A DNA stretch of 64,000 bases, from contig SPDT01000003.1 of NCBI GenBank assembly GCA_008477525.1, positions 2,728,001 through 2,792,000 of the forward strand, written 5' to 3'. The notes under the pieces were generated by a model, which saw only the letters and a list, made by a program, of their open reading frames with translations, did not search any database and was not told the DNA's origin. Both the position numbers and the translations under genes were made by a program. The DNA is from Hypomyces perniciosus (lineage: Eukaryota; Ascomycota; Sordariomycetes; Hypocreales; Hypocreaceae). The number at the start of each line of letters is the position of its first letter. Within the stretch, counting starts at the first letter, position 1. This document shows, piece by piece, positions 11,460 to 25,215 of this stretch.

Positions 11460-12835
11460 CTAGTAGGTCTCCACTTCCTCCTCCTCGAAACCAATCGTTG
11501 CAAGCTTCAGGGCTTCGATCTCCCACTGCTCAACGGCCGCAGCCGCCTTTGCATCCGTATACCACGCCATAGTCTCAACCCAAGTCTTTACCCCTTGGTG
11601 TCCATATGCACTCTCCTCGAACCTTCCTGGTTCTCCCTGACCTACCCATTCAAACGCAATCCCAGATGGCCCTGCCCCAGCCTCTGGTCCACACATCTCG
11701 ACCATTCTATCAAAAATCGCCACTTCCTTCTCCCAGACCTTAGCATCGCTTGGGAACCTCGGCAATCCAGCAAACCGGAGACGCTTGTATCCTCCTTTCA
11801 CGGTGACCGCCTCAAAACCTTGACTGATGAGCCCAAATGGAACACGGTTCTCGGCCCACACTAGTGGCTCCTTTTCCTTTAAGCTACCAAAGTGCGCAAG
11901 TGCATCTGGAGTGCTTCCAAGATAATATAGTACACATAGTGCAATTTTTGCACCTGAGCCCATGGGGTCTTTTGTTATCATGATGAGTCCAGCCTGGCGT
12001 GGGTTTGGGTCGTTCGCGATAGGCTCGAAAGCCTTTATAAAGCTCTGGAACTTGCGCAGCCGCAAAAACAGCTTGTACCATCCAGATTGTGCCATCATCC
12101 GAATTGAGGATTGAAACTGGCGCTATACGCAGTGTGAGACTTATCACCAGACCAAAATGTTGGCCAGCGCCTTTCAAGGCATTAGGAGCTCATGATTCTC
12201 GGTTGCAGAGGCGGTAATAAGCTCTCCGGAAGCAGTAACTACCCGAGCTGCGACAATAGCATCAGAACCAAAGCCGAGCAGACCATTTAAGAATGAGATG
12301 CCACCGTTCAAACAATGCGGGACGAGTCCGACTGTGCCTGCGTTGCCAAGAGGAGCACAGAGACCGACCTCGGAGAGTGCAGAAATAGCGGCCTTGTGTT
12401 GCGAATCGCCTTGAACAGTCATGGTTTCTGATTTCTTGTCTATATCGACGCTGTTGAAATCCGTCAGGTCGATAACGAGTCCATCCCAACCGATCGTAGA
12501 CCATAAGCTGCTTCCGCCTGCTTTTGGGACAAATGGGACATGTTGCTCGTGACAGAGTTTCAACTAGAGTTCATGCTATCAGAATATTCGCATATAATAG
12601 AAATGTTGGCGTACAGTTTCAACAATATCGTCTTCCGTGGCGATACGCACAATCCTGGCGGGAGTCTTGGTCCCACGATCAGTCCACCGTTTCAGCAACT
12701 CTTCCCAGTGCGCTCCCCCTTTAGATACCACCTTCGCATTTGGACTCAAATTTTCTCCCAAATCTGCGAGTAGCTTCTTAGCTGCGGTAACGCAATATCT
12801 AGCGATTCTTTACTGATTGTTGTTGCCGCTTGCAT
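11460..12835 (-). pseudogene. FAD-linked oxidoreductase (BBE-type), frameshifted
   Basis: Remnant of a flavoprotein oxidase of the FAD_binding_4 plus BBE family, which often performs tailoring oxidations in fungal metabolite clusters. The start ATG is at 12835. An intron fits at 12614-12564 (51 bp, ending CTCTAG) and joins DIVET to the exon starting LKLCHEQHVPFVPKAGG. FAD-binding parts follow (GWDGLVIDL, GNAGTVGLVPH, GELITASATENHEL), then KGAGQHFGLVISLTLRIAP, and a C-terminal BBE-like end with WVETMAWYTDA near 11570. One-base shifts are needed near 12780, near 12178 and near 12035, so three lesions disable it. The usual flavin-linking GGHS motif reads GGSS. It lies about 380 bp from the 3' end of the PKS-NRPS gene on the same strand, so it was probably part of that cluster. 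Confidence 0.8.
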
Positions 12836-13213
12836 CGTGATAGTTTTTATGCGATGTCTTTAAAATACTTGATCGGGTTGGATAAGGGTTTGGGGAAATT
12901 TCCGATTACCTTGACTGTAAATACCTAGAAGTAGAGGCTTTAACTGAGAAATCAGTTTGGGCAGTTGCGGTAAGGCGCTGTATGTTCTATTCAGTCAGAT
13001 ACACAGGAATATCCAAGTGAAACAGAACAGCTGGTGCTGCAAGTCAATATTGAATTACCTGGCCAGGGAGTAGAGGTGTCTATGCCCAAAGCGGAAGCAG
13101 TAGTGGGAAGAGGGTTCAATTGCCCAACTCGGTCAAAAGCCAGAGGTGGTGATTGGTTCAAAAGCTGGAACGGGCCGTGTTCCAGGACATCATAATTGAG
13201 TATCTATAAGGCT
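12836..13213. other. Intergenic, no gene seen
   Basis: Upstream region of the FAD oxidoreductase relic and downstream flank of the PKS-NRPS gene. No reading frame or repeat is recognisable. Confidence 0.6.
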
Positions 13214-16200
13214 TCACAATACCTCACCCATAAAGGGAAAGGCAATCTTTTCGCCGTTTCCAACAGTCGCATACATGTAACTAGCAGTTACCTCTTGCAT
13301 CCCTAGCTGAACCGCCTGAGACACCCAATCCTTTATATCTAACTCCCGAAACGTTTCGCCATGCAATGTCTCCAAGTGCTTCTTAATTTCCTTGACCAAA
13401 ACCTTGCTTCCGCTTGAATAATGCCTGAACTGGGGCCTGACTGTGCCCGCTGGATCATGGGGAGCCAAGATATTTTCCACAAGCTCAGAAGCAACACCAC
13501 TAACATCCTTGAAATCAAGGTATCCCTCCATATCTTCAAGTCGTGGCGTTACTTTTAATAAAGTCGAATAGCGAAGAAAGGAGTTCAGAGCGTCAGTATC
13601 TGGTGCATTATCGCCAGTGATTCCGCAGGCACGGTGTATGCACACCCTGAGACCTGTCTTGCGTGAGAGCTGTTCGAGGAAAACTTCGCTGATCCATTTA
13701 GTAGCTGTATAACCCTCAGATCCATCTGTGGGTGGACGAGATGACGAGACGGAGATAGGCGGTAAGTCACATTTGCCGCTGAGCAGAGTGACGCGGCCAG
13801 AGGATAAGAAGTGGATGGGGATTTGACGAGGAAGCGCTAGAGCTGCGAGTGTTTGTGTTGAGAAGTAGTTTGGCGCCCGGAGAGTATCATAGTGATTCAA
13901 GCAGTGGCCATGTGCACCAGCATGTATAATGAGGTGGGCATTGCTTTGAAGCGTGATACGCTCCGCCTTGGTAAGACCGAGGTTTTGTTCTGCCAAACTT
14001 CCAGTGTAGAGCTTAAGCTTTTCTGAAGCTGGCAGAAGAGGTTGATGGTCGGGCTCAACGGAAATGCAGTTGATCTTGGAAATTCTAGGGCTCGCAAGTA
14101 GCAGCTTGAGAATTTCTCTACCGAGAAAACTTGTCGCTCCAGTTAGAATCACTTCCAGTGGACCGCTCTCTACATTTTGGGAAGCATGCGTGAGGTCTAA
14201 GTTCGCAAATAAATTGTCTGGAAATGTAATTTCAGAATCCCAGTCGATATACTCCTTAGGGGGTTGTTGATGCTTTTCCAAGTTAATGAGAGCAGCCATT
14301 TTTCGTAACGTCGTGGCATTGTAAAGAGAGGCTAAGGGGAGTGGAATGCCCATGGACCTCCTAATTGCGCCTTGAAGTTTGGCCAAGAGAAGAGAACTTC
14401 CACCAAGAGCGAAAAAGTCCGAGTCAAGACTGATAGTGGCAGCTAGACTTATATTGCCGAGTGCACTGCTCCATAATATCTTCAACTCCATTTCCGCGGC
14501 GGTTAGTGGCGTGAATTCAGCCGGATTAACTATAGATGAAACCGTTGGATTTGGCAATGGTAAACTCTGAATGACCTTTCGGTTAATTTTGCCGCTATTG
14601 TTCATCGGAAGCTGTCTCAGAGGAACAATGAACGATGGTTTCATGTACTCTGGCAAAGGAAGCTCTCTCGCGAGGCGCTGTAACCCAGAATCGTCCAAGT
14701 GTCTGTCTGGCGCAAAGACAACATGGGCCACGAGAATGGATGATGATATTTCCTCCCTCACTGATACCACAGCGTCTGATATTTTCCCATCTGCGTGATT
14801 CAAGATGGAAGCGGCAATCTCATCCAAATCGATTCGCAACCCTCGAAGTTTGATCGTGGTGTTTCCATCTGTCCGACCCATGAAGACTAATGATCCGTCT
14901 TGGAGTAGCCGTCCTTTATCACCAGTCTTGTACATGATGTTCCACCCTCTTGCAACATCTTCAGGAGCGGCAAATGGATCTTGAATAAATGAGGAAGCTG
15001 TTAGATCTTGGTCAAGATACCCCAGCGCAATACCAACACCGCCTATGTGAATCTCGCCAGGCAATCCGGGTGGAAGCATTCGGCATTTTTCGTCGAGGAT
15101 ATAGATAGATGTGTTGGGCATCGGCTTTCCTATGACATGATAATCATCGGATGACTGGTCTTCAATAGAAACAGTATGGTAAGAAGATGCTATCGAGACC
15201 TCGGTTGGCCCATAAAAGTCTGTTACAGTAGGAGGGCTCTTCAGCATTCCGAACTGTCGCTTTAATTGTTGCGTCATGGGCTCACCACCTGTGCAAGCAT
15301 GGCGCCATGAACACAATTGATGCATCTTCTCTGCTCCGTAGGTAAGTAGTGTGAGATACTCCGTAGGCGTGCAGAAGGTGAGAGTCACACTCTCTGATAG
15401 CATAATTTTGGACAATTCCAGGGCATCCCCTCGTACAGATCGTGGGGCAATAATGAGTTTCCCGCCATGCATAAGAGCAGCAAATATCTGAGTCAATGAC
15501 ATGTCAAAGCCTAGAGAACTCTGCTGTAGCACAGCTTCTCTCCCAATCTGCAGCTTCTCGGCCATGGAGGCAGCAAAGCTGACGTATCCTAACTGCGACA
15601 GTTGGATACCTTTGGGGGTTCCTGTTGACCCACTTGTAAACATAAGAAGAATAGGCTCAGTTTCTTGTTCTCCGTTTTCAATAATCCCAGCCTCTGGCAA
15701 CCTAGCCACATCAATAATGCTAGTGTTTCTAGACTTGAATTTATCAGCTTGAGTGGATGTCTCAGCGTGACAAAGGACGAGTAGTGGATTGCAAGCCTGC
15801 AGCATTGCTCTGTGGCGTGACTCTGGTAGAGAAAGATCTAACGGCACACAAACGCAACCAGTGCGAAAGATTGCGAACATGCATGCAACAAACTGAATTG
15901 AGGGTTCGCACAAGACGGCGATGTGTGACCCAGAGGCCGGAGATTGATCCATTATAGCAGTAGAGATGGAATTGGCTAAACTAGCCAGTTGAGAATATGT
16001 GATTGATTTTTTACCTTCGATCACAGCAATTTCATCGCCGAATGTTTTACAAATATTCTCGAACCTCGCCGATATCGTTCGTGGCCAGCCACAATTGACG
16101 CGAGGACCTCGCCCTAAAGTGAGAGCGCCTCGCGATGCTGTCGTCAATTCCGCCAGCTTGATTTCGTATAGGGATCTGAACGGGTTCTCAGCAAGATTCC

Positions 16201-19200
16201 TCAGCAAGGAAGTGTAGAGATCTGCTAGAAGTTGCGTGGATTCAAGGGTGTAGAGATAACTGCGGCTAGTGAACTGCAGGAGACAGGTTGTTCCACGTAG
16301 CGTAATGCTGAAAGCCCAGTCATAGACACTCTTGGGATCCTGTCCATCCTTGTATTCCAGCTTGCAGGCCCCTAGGGGAATTTGGTCAAAGTTTCCTTGG
16401 CGATAATTCAAGACCACTTGAAATAGTGGATTGTGTGTTGGGGATCGAGGGAGGTTTAGTTCATCAAGTACCACGTCAAACGGAGCCTTGGAATTTGCTG
16501 CAGCTGAAAAGTATGTTTCAGATGTCCTCTGAACCAGATTGCTGAATGTATCCTTTTCGTCAACGAACAAAAGTATAGGCATAAGATTAATGAAACATCC
16601 AATAGTGGAGCTGCTGGTTTCAGAACGGTTGGCATCTACTACTCCAATGCACATGTTCTCAATATCCAACAGTTTGTGAAAGAGTAGTTGAAGCACCGAT
16701 AAGTGAAAACGAAAGGGAGTAATGCCAAGTGACCGACTTGCTTCTTTCACGATCGCCGTGAGATCAGACCCGAGGTCCTTTGCGACCGTATTGTTGTTGT
16801 AGTCATCGGTAGACTTTCTAGTCTTAACACGGGAGAAAGGAAGCAATGGCATTGCATCCAGTGGCTTAGAGTGTTGTTGTTTCCAATAATGAACCTGCTC
16901 ATTCAAATCACCATTGGAGATTGAGAGTTCATCTGCCACAGCAAGATCAATGTACTGTCCGACAGATGAATCGAGTGGCTTGCCCTGATATGCGAGATTT
17001 AAATCCTGGAGAAATAGATGCCATGCAAAGCCATCCATAATGATGTGATGATAACCGAATATCATGGTGTGATGACCAGGAGATCTAGTGATCAAAGTCG
17101 CTCCGAACGTGTCGCCTTGCTTTAGGTTCCAGACATGGGATCCCATCTTCTTGAATTCTTGTTCCACAGTGTCACTAGTGGGGTCCGCAATATGACTGAA
17201 GGAATACCGTTGTTGTTTCATTAATCCTTGTACGGGATCACCACCTGATTCATTGTCAAAGAAGCAAGTCCTGAAGATGGTATGGTGTGAGAGCACTTGA
17301 TTCAAAACTCGCTTGAGTCGGGAAATTTGTAAACTTCCGTTGATGTCGTATATATGGACGTTATTGTAAGCTGTACGATCATCGAGATAACGACTGGAGA
17401 ACCATATCCTTGATTGAGAGTGAGACATTTTCTCTACTCTTTCAAGATCTTCAACCGAAACCACCTCTGGTTTGGCATCACTAGCTAGAGTGATATGCGA
17501 ATCTGTCAGTCCATCATTTGAGGTGAATTGTGTTCCGGGGCTAGTGGGATGAGATGTTGATAGAGTACTAGGCACCAGTCCATCAGTAGGAGTGACTGGC
17601 CTCTGGTTTGCATCTTGCTTATCCGAGGGGCGTGCCACGTCCTGACTGTCTGAGACTGAAGTCTCCTGGACGGTTTCCCTTTGCCTTTTTTGCCTAGTAG
17701 CCTCTAAGTACTCCCTGGCTGCAAAAGTGCACAAGGACGCTGAAGTATCTCCGCCGAGAATCTTCAAAACCGGTACATCGACGAAGATTTCCTTCAAAAA
17801 CCACGTCCGTATCTCGACAGCAAGTAAAGAGTCGGTGCCAAGAACGGCGAGAGGACTTTCGACATTGAGAGTTCCTGGGGTCATCTGTAACATGGCTTCC
17901 AGTTTGGAGGAGAATGCAGCCGTCAGAGCTGAAATCGCGACCTCCAACGACCCTGCATTGTCCAATTGTTCTCTGATGTGGACATCAACGAGCGTACGCT
18001 GTACCTCATGTGCGGAGTCGTCCTCTTCGCGGACGAGGTGTGACAAACGGGGGTTCGAGAACCAAGTAGGTCTGGATTGTGTGCTAGCTGAATATGTAAA
18101 CGGTTGAATGCCCGAAATAACCTCGCTAGTGTCTGAGTCTGGTTTACTAGCCATGATAGATTCACCGAATATTATGTGCAAGTCTTGCTCCGAGATTGGC
18201 ATGTAAAATTGCGTCTTCAACCGTTCCATGAGCTTTGGGCCTCGTTGTGCAATGTAGCCGACGTCAGTAACCATTCCAAGGCTTAAGACGGATCCAGCAA
18301 GACCTATAGCCCTTCGTTGGGCGATAAGAGTGGATTGGAAAAGACTCGCAGCGTTGTAGTTCGATTGACCCCCATTGCCCACAACGCCGCTTATCGAGGA
18401 GAACAAGATGAAGAAGTCCAAATTGCTGCTCTTGAAATATTCATGGAGGAGCAATGACCCATCTACTTTCGGCTTCAAAATGTCGTTGACGGCATGAATG
18501 TTCATTTCCACAAAGAGCCTATCCGATAGCACAAGAGCGCCGTTGCATACTCCGGCGACTGGTGGAAGGGTATCCTTTATGATGCCACAAACGGAATGCA
18601 CAGAATCTTTGTTCGAAACATCCATCTTATAGACCTTGACATTGGCGCCAAGATGTCTCATTTCGTCAAGCCAGGCATCATCTATGTTGGGGTTTCGACT
18701 TGCTAGGACAATGTGGACGGCACCGTTTTGTACCATCCAACGACATAGAGATCTCCCCAAGTCCGATGTCAGTCCGATCATCAGATACGTCTTAGCAGGT
18801 GAGAAGACGCCGGCGAAATTGAGGGGTTTCACAGCAACATTAAGTTGATCAGCTCCCTTCCAGTTAATGACAGTCGGATAACGAAGCTGGTCGACACACA
18901 AGTTATCGAGATCGCTCACATGGATTGACTCCAGTGATGCAGTCATCGAATGAAGTGAGGTTGATGCCTTTGCGAGACTGTAGGCCCCTTCGAGTAGCTT
19001 GTATTGTAGAGTGGTGAGCGAGGATGAGTCAAACTTCATAACCGGAAATAGCTTTAATAGGGAAGTCTTGATCCTGCTCTTTTCGGCAGTATGAGTCAAG
19101 TCAACAAAGACCTCAATACTCTGAGGTAGGGTCTGGCGGAGGGCAAACATTGAGTCGTTTGGATGAACCTGGATGTAATTGTCCAAGCCCACAACTTCGT

Positions 19201-22200
19201 CAACCCCCACAAAGAAACATTTGCCTCCCTTATGTTCGATACGATGTTGTAGAGCTCTGGCAATGAGGAGGTCTGCCGTTCCATAAGCGAGGACTGTGGT
19301 GTTTTTATCAATACCCAATGTCAGTGCGTCTACGGCCAACTGACATGCCCACATGGCCAAAAGTTCTGAACCAAACTGCTCTGTCGAAGGAAGGGGGAAA
19401 GTCTCCTCGACTGGGATAAGGATGATGGAAGAGTTGTGCTTGCTGATTGCCAAAACATGCCTCTCGTCATTTTCGATGCATCCGAGACATAGAACAAATG
19501 GTTCCTCCGTTCCTAACTGTGGAAGCGGGACAGATTCCTTGACAACAATGGCCACATCTTTTGTTGCAGCTGATTTGAGGCGTTCGACTGTTGACGACTC
19601 TTGTTGCAGGGTAAGTCTTCCATTGGATGATACGACCCTCAAAGACAGGCTGTCATTGGCAGAAATCTTTCGTGTAATGGCTCGACGTTGAGAGTTGAAA
19701 CGGTCGTTTCTCTCCTTGTCAAGGAGGACTCGCGGTATAAGCAATCTATCGCCATTCAACATAATCTCCGGCTCGGTCACCCACAACATGTTGTGATTGG
19801 AAAATTCTGTTTCGTTTGCCAGCTTGAGCCGTAGGAAAGCTTCCAGGATCTGTCGTCCACTCAGACTTGCAGGATTACCAACTTCCAAGAATTGTAAATG
19901 AAGTTGGGGTAGTTCAGCCATCAATGCTCGTCCCAAGCCAACACTCATATTCGAGAATGCACTATGCGACAATCGGCCAGATGTAAGCCACAGAACGTTG
20001 CTAGCGCTCGAAAACATGTTTTGCAGGGCTTCAAGACGCTCGGAGGTGAAACTCTGTGAAAACATAGGTGCGTCGAGCTCCGAAATGCATATAACGGAAA
20101 CATTTGACCCCAAATTTACATCACGAGCGGCATCAACGGTATTGATGACTCGTATTTGGCTGGCGAATCGTCTCGACAACTTCTCAATATCACCCACAAG
20201 TCGAGTAGTTGACAATGTATCACCACCAATAACTAACAGTTCTTCTTCCTCTGGTGTCATTTCAAGGGAGGAAAGAGGGTCTCGAAGCAAGGCCACTTTC
20301 TCATCAAGATGCTGGCTCAAAATGACTGAACAAGTATGCTTGATTGGGTCCGGTATGTCAATCACAAACTTGTCCACACCTGTAAACCCGGCTTCTTTCA
20401 GCATCTTATCCCATACAACGAGGGACACTGCTGGGCTGCGCACTCTCCCGTCTTCAACTCCGAGCCACCACCCTGGCAAGCCGCCCATGAGAAATGTCAT
20501 TTCCAGCATTTGTCCGGTAACTTCCATCATAATGAGGTATCCACCAGGTTTCAGGAGCTTCCTTGTGTTCACTAAAGTTTCTCCGAGCTTGCGTGTAGCG
20601 TGTAGTACATTCGCCGCAATAATTACATCGTATGACTCCTTATCGAAGCCTTGTTCTGTGGGATCCTGCTCGATGTTCAGGACTTTGAAGTTCATACGTG
20701 TCTTATGGTCAAAAAATCTTTCAGAAGCCTTTTCGAAGAAACCAGAGGAGACATCAGTGTATGTATATGATGCATATGCATCCCCAATTCCGTCAAGTAT
20801 GCTCCTGGTTGTACCACCTGTGCCAGCACCGATTTCCAAAATCTTTGTCCGGGGATGCTTGAAGGTTATTTCCCCCATGAGATCAGCGATTCGTTGATTC
20901 AGAGGAGCCGTAGCTCGTCCTTTAGAGTATAGATCGCTCAGCATGTTGTTTCGGAGCATCACTTCCAACAGTTGTGTCTCTCCCCGCAGGACCGCACTAA
21001 GATTCTCCCCCACCGCGTGAATCAAAGTCAAATCGGCTTGCCCTTCATATCTCTGTTTCAAGTCCATGATGAATTCAGTCTTATCATCAAGCCACTCCTT
21101 CTTCCCGACAGGGTGTTTACCGTTCCGAACTTCAGCTAATATTTCCTGAGCCTCTTTGTAGAAGCTTTGGTGATACCATGAAAACTCAGCGGCCTGTTCT
21201 GATGTAATCTCATCAAATACCTTCTGGAAATAGAATAGAGACAGTCGGTCGATGGCTTCAGCAAGCCCAAGTTCATACTCAGTAAGTTCACGTGGACTTA
21301 GGTTGGCTGTTTCGGCAAGAATGTCCACATCCCAAACTGTCTTGGAGAACATATGGCGGTCATTTGAAGGGCGTGCTTCAGTGAACATTTTGAGGGTTAA
21401 GCCTTCCACTTGTACTCCTGTTTGCCCGCTCAGATTGTGGATGTGTATATCTCCTTCGAAGGTATTTGATGTTGTATTGGTGACGAATGTTTCGATGTCA
21501 AAATCGATGTCACCAAGCTGGTTACTGTAGTCCATATCTGGCATGATTGCTAGCCGTGAGACCTTTATTGGCAGAAAAGGAGCCCACAAAGTCTCGCTTT
21601 CTGGAGTGCAGTATGCAGCAATAATGGAATGAAAAGCAACATCCAGTGGTCCTGGGTGTATGGTGTAGTCTGGTCCGAGGTCAAGTTCGAGCCACGAAGC
21701 TTTTGTATTGGCATAATACATTGTCCGATCCACCTCCCTCAGACCTCTAAATAGGCCTTGGTAATCAAGACCAATCTTCAGCAGTGAGGCATAATAATTC
21801 TCGGAGTCAAAGGATGCAAGTCCCGATCTGCGAAGACGCTTTGGGGGCAGTTCACTTAATGACGGTTGACCAAATGTGACGACGATTTGACCAGAACACT
21901 TCATCTCCATGGATTCAAGAGAGCCATTGCCAGCCGCATAGCATGTGAACTCGACATGAAGGGTTGAATCATCAGCGCCGGCACTCTTCACGCTTTTAGT
22001 TGAGAAGATTGTCTCAACACCAGGATGGTTTTCTTCCATTGTCAGCGCCTTATCGATGACCAAGTCCAGCACTTCAATCAGTCTAATAGGACGTTCCTCT
22101 GCCATGATTTTGGCCGCCTCTATAGCCATTGCCATGTAGCCTGATGTTGGAAAAAGTGTCTGGCCTTGAAATGCATGGCCTCTGACCCAAGGGAGCTCGT

Positions 22201-25200
22201 TCAGTCGCAGGATATTACGCCAGCGCGTTTCATCGGTCAAGTCCTCAGAAATTCTGCGGCCAAGGATTTCATGAGGCTTTTGACCCAGCTGGCGATAATT
22301 TCTTGCGGGGCGGGACTCCTTCCAGTACACTTTGTCGTGATTCCAGGAGTAGGATGGTAGGCCCTTCAGTATCTTCTGAGGATTGTGACCGCCTTCCTGC
22401 AGGAATGAGTTCTGATAGCCAGAGAAGTCGACTAATGATGGATTGAAGCGTGACCAACAAAACCCGATTCCTTCTGAGAAAGCCTCCAAATCATCACGGC
22501 CACGTTGCAGGAAGGCAGCATGGGGCAATGCCGAACCCAATGCTGCTTTAAATATCTGGGTGGTGGGCCCTTTGAGTGCTGGATGAGGGCCAACTTCGAT
22601 AGCCAGATCGAATGGGCCTCCGTGCAAATGGGCGCATTCAACAGCGTCCAAAAATTGAACAGGCTTGACCATATTCTCAACCCAATACGGCCCTGCCAAG
22701 GTCTCAAGGTCGCTCTCCTCAAGCATTTCAGCATTGCCACGGACAGAAGATATCCAGACGCAATCATCTCTTGGAGTATTGATCTGGATGTTGCAAGCAT
22801 GTAAAGAATCGAGATATGCTTGAGAAGCGGGCAGCATGTGATGTGAGTGATATGCCGTGTCCACCTTTAGAAGCCTTGAGAATGTGCCCTTGTCGTCAAA
22901 AGTCGCTTTTGCTTCTTGAATGGCGTCCATGTCACCTGAAAGTGTTACGCTATTGGGACTGTTACTGGCTGCTAAACACATTCGGCCGGCGAATTGTGGC
23001 TGATCACACAGCAATAGTGCAGCCTCAGAGGAGATTCCAACAGCCATCATGCCCCCGAGTTTACCATCTGGGCCGCTAGAGAGTTTGGAATGAAGGCCTC
23101 TGTAGTAGGCAATTCGCATGGCGTCTGGAGCTGATATGATTCCCGCCGCGTAGACAGCGGCTATCTCCCCCGACGAGTGACCAACTACGGCATTGAACTT
23201 GATACCACATGCCGAGAGAAGCTGGACCAGGCCAATTTGTATCGCGGTGCAAAGAGGTTGCGAGATTATGGCTTCAGCAACACGTGACGTGCTTTGATTT
23301 GCAAGTAGCTCTTTCATAAGCGACCATTGTGGTGCTTGTGGGATATTTGCCAATGCACTCTCGCTCTCTATTATCGAGTTACGGAACAGTTGGCAGGACT
23401 CGATTAACCGCTGACCCATTGCCGCCCACTGCGCGCCCTGGCCAGTGAAAATGCCAATGATTGCTGGAGGATCACTCGGATCCCTTGCGGTTGCTTTGAT
23501 CCCAAAATCGCCAGCACTAGATAATGAGCTGATACATTCTCCCATTGATTGTAACAGTTTCTCTCTCGTCGCTCCAGCGAACGATATCTTTGTCGGAAAT
23601 GCCGTTCGTCGATTTTGGAGCACGAAAGCCAGATCCTGTAAGTTCACATCCGGGTGATCGTTGATGTAAGCCATGAATTCTGTGACTGTGCTCGCAAGGG
23701 ATGGTCCATCTTGAGCTGAAAAGACTAGAGGCCCTATGAAAGCTGGTAGTTCAGCGATCTGAGTTGAGTCACTGTTATTTCCAACAAACTCTTCCACTAG
23801 TTCGCCTGAAACAAAGTTCTCAACGATTGCGTGAACGTTTGTACCGCCAAATCCAAAACTGTTCACACTCGCTCTTCGAACGCCATCAGAGCTCTTCGGC
23901 CATTGAACTCTCGCCTTTGGGACCTCAAGATTCTGATAGAAAGGAAGAATCGCCGGGTTGAGGTCATGGAATAGAAGGTTTGGCGGAATTGTACTGTGCT
24001 GAACAGCCAGAGAAGCCTTCAGAAGGCCTGCAAGGCCGGCACAGCCCTCTGTGTGCCCAATAACAGTCTTGACAGAGCCGCAGAATAGCTTCTCACTTTC
24101 AGTCTGCGCTAGGCCTGTCGATTGATGTGTTCGATGAAAGAACGCTTCATGAATTGCCCGAGCCTCAACTGGATCTCCCGCTTGAGTGCCCGTCCCATGA
24201 CACTCGAAAAATTGCGGCCGATCAGCGATTGGATCCAAACCTGCACGCCGATATGTGTCTCTAATAAGAGCTGCTTGGGCGGTGGAGCTTGGCATCGTGA
24301 TGCCCTTAGTCCGACCATCGGAGTTCATGCCTGTCTCCCGGATGACACATTCAATGTGATCTCCATCTTTGATGGCTTGACTCAGAGTCTTGAGAATGAT
24401 GGCAGCAAAACCTTCTCCTCGTGCATACCCATCAGCTGATTTGTCCCACATTCGTGAACGAGATGTAGGTGACAGCATTTGCAGTTTTGACTCTGCAACA
24501 TACATGGGAGCATCCAGAATGATGTTTGCGCCCGCAACAATAGCTGTAGTTGACTCATTCTGACGTAAACTCTGAACAGCAAAATGAAGAGCTGCAAGTG
24601 AACCTATGCAGCTGCGAGTTAATATGTGACCATGAATAATCTAGTAAACTTTGCTCTGGGCTAAGGAAAGGATGATTCCTTACTTGAACATGCTGTATCG
24701 ATTGTAACCGACGGCCCTTTCAAATCAAAGAAATAGGAAATTCTGTTTGAGAGAATACTCCGAGCAGTTCCAGTTCCATGGTATCTGCCAATTGTCTCGC
24801 TGTCTCGTAATTGGATATCATAATAATCCCCGGTCATGACACCAAGGTAGACAGATGTTTGTGAACCTTGCATATCATCAAGTGTGTAGCCTGCCGACTC
24901 TAGTGCCTCATAAACAACTTCTAGAGTGATCCGTTGCTGTGGATCCATTGACTCTGCTTCCGCAGGATTGACATTGAAGAAGGCAGCATCAAATACTCGA
25001 CTGTCTTCTTGCAAGAGGTATCCCTTGTTGCAGACATTTGTAGCGCCGTGGTGGCCTCCGTCTGGATGATAGAAGCTGGCAAGGTTCAAGTCATCTTTCC
25101 GAAACTCCCTTAAAACATCTCTAGGTTCCTGTAAGAGATCCCATAGTTTTGATGGCGAAGAGGCGCCTCCGGGGAAACGGCAAGCAGAACCAGTTATGAC

Positions 25201-25215
25201 GATAGGTTCAGGCAT
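13214..25215 (-). CDS. Hybrid PKS-NRPS megasynth(et)ase
   Basis: Builds a reduced, C-methylated polyketide and couples it to an amino acid. The start is ATG 25215 (MPEPIV). One 80-bp intron (24683-24604) rejoins the KS active site DTACSSSLAALHF, giving 3,973 aa with no frameshift. Approximate domains: KS 1-430 (Cys in DTACSS, HGTGTQ, IGHTEG); AT 560-870 (GHSSGE); DH 950-1240 ([10 protein letters not shown] and HPGPLD); C-methyltransferase 1380-1600 (LEIGAGTGG); KR 2115-2300 (GLTSDLG, SNYNAAS); ACP near 2433 (GTDSLLAVE); Ser/Thr/Pro-rich linker; C 2570-3000 (HHIIMDG); A 3020-3530 ([24 protein letters not shown]); T near 3578 (LGGSSLLL); terminal reductase-like domain 3660-3973 ([13 protein letters not shown]). 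No ER domain is recognisable, as usual for enzymes using a trans-ER, and one is encoded divergently next door. All catalytic motifs I checked are present. The product cannot be read from sequence. Confidence 0.95.
24604..24683 (-). other. Intron 1 of the PKS-NRPS gene
   Basis: Donor GTAAGG and acceptor CTGCATAG flank an 80-bp insert that interrupts the KS active-site Ser codon after DTACS. Removing it restores an uninterrupted frame. Confidence 0.9.

Noticed and set aside
19000..20000. Possible ER domain between the MT and KR of the PKS
   Set aside because: The segment shows no intact ER nucleotide-binding motif and is the usual structural/degenerate stretch of trans-ER partners.
19998..20897. 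Long antisense open frames within the PKS-NRPS gene (up to 299 codons)
   Set aside because: They overlap essential catalytic-domain sequence on the other strand and show no domain of their own.
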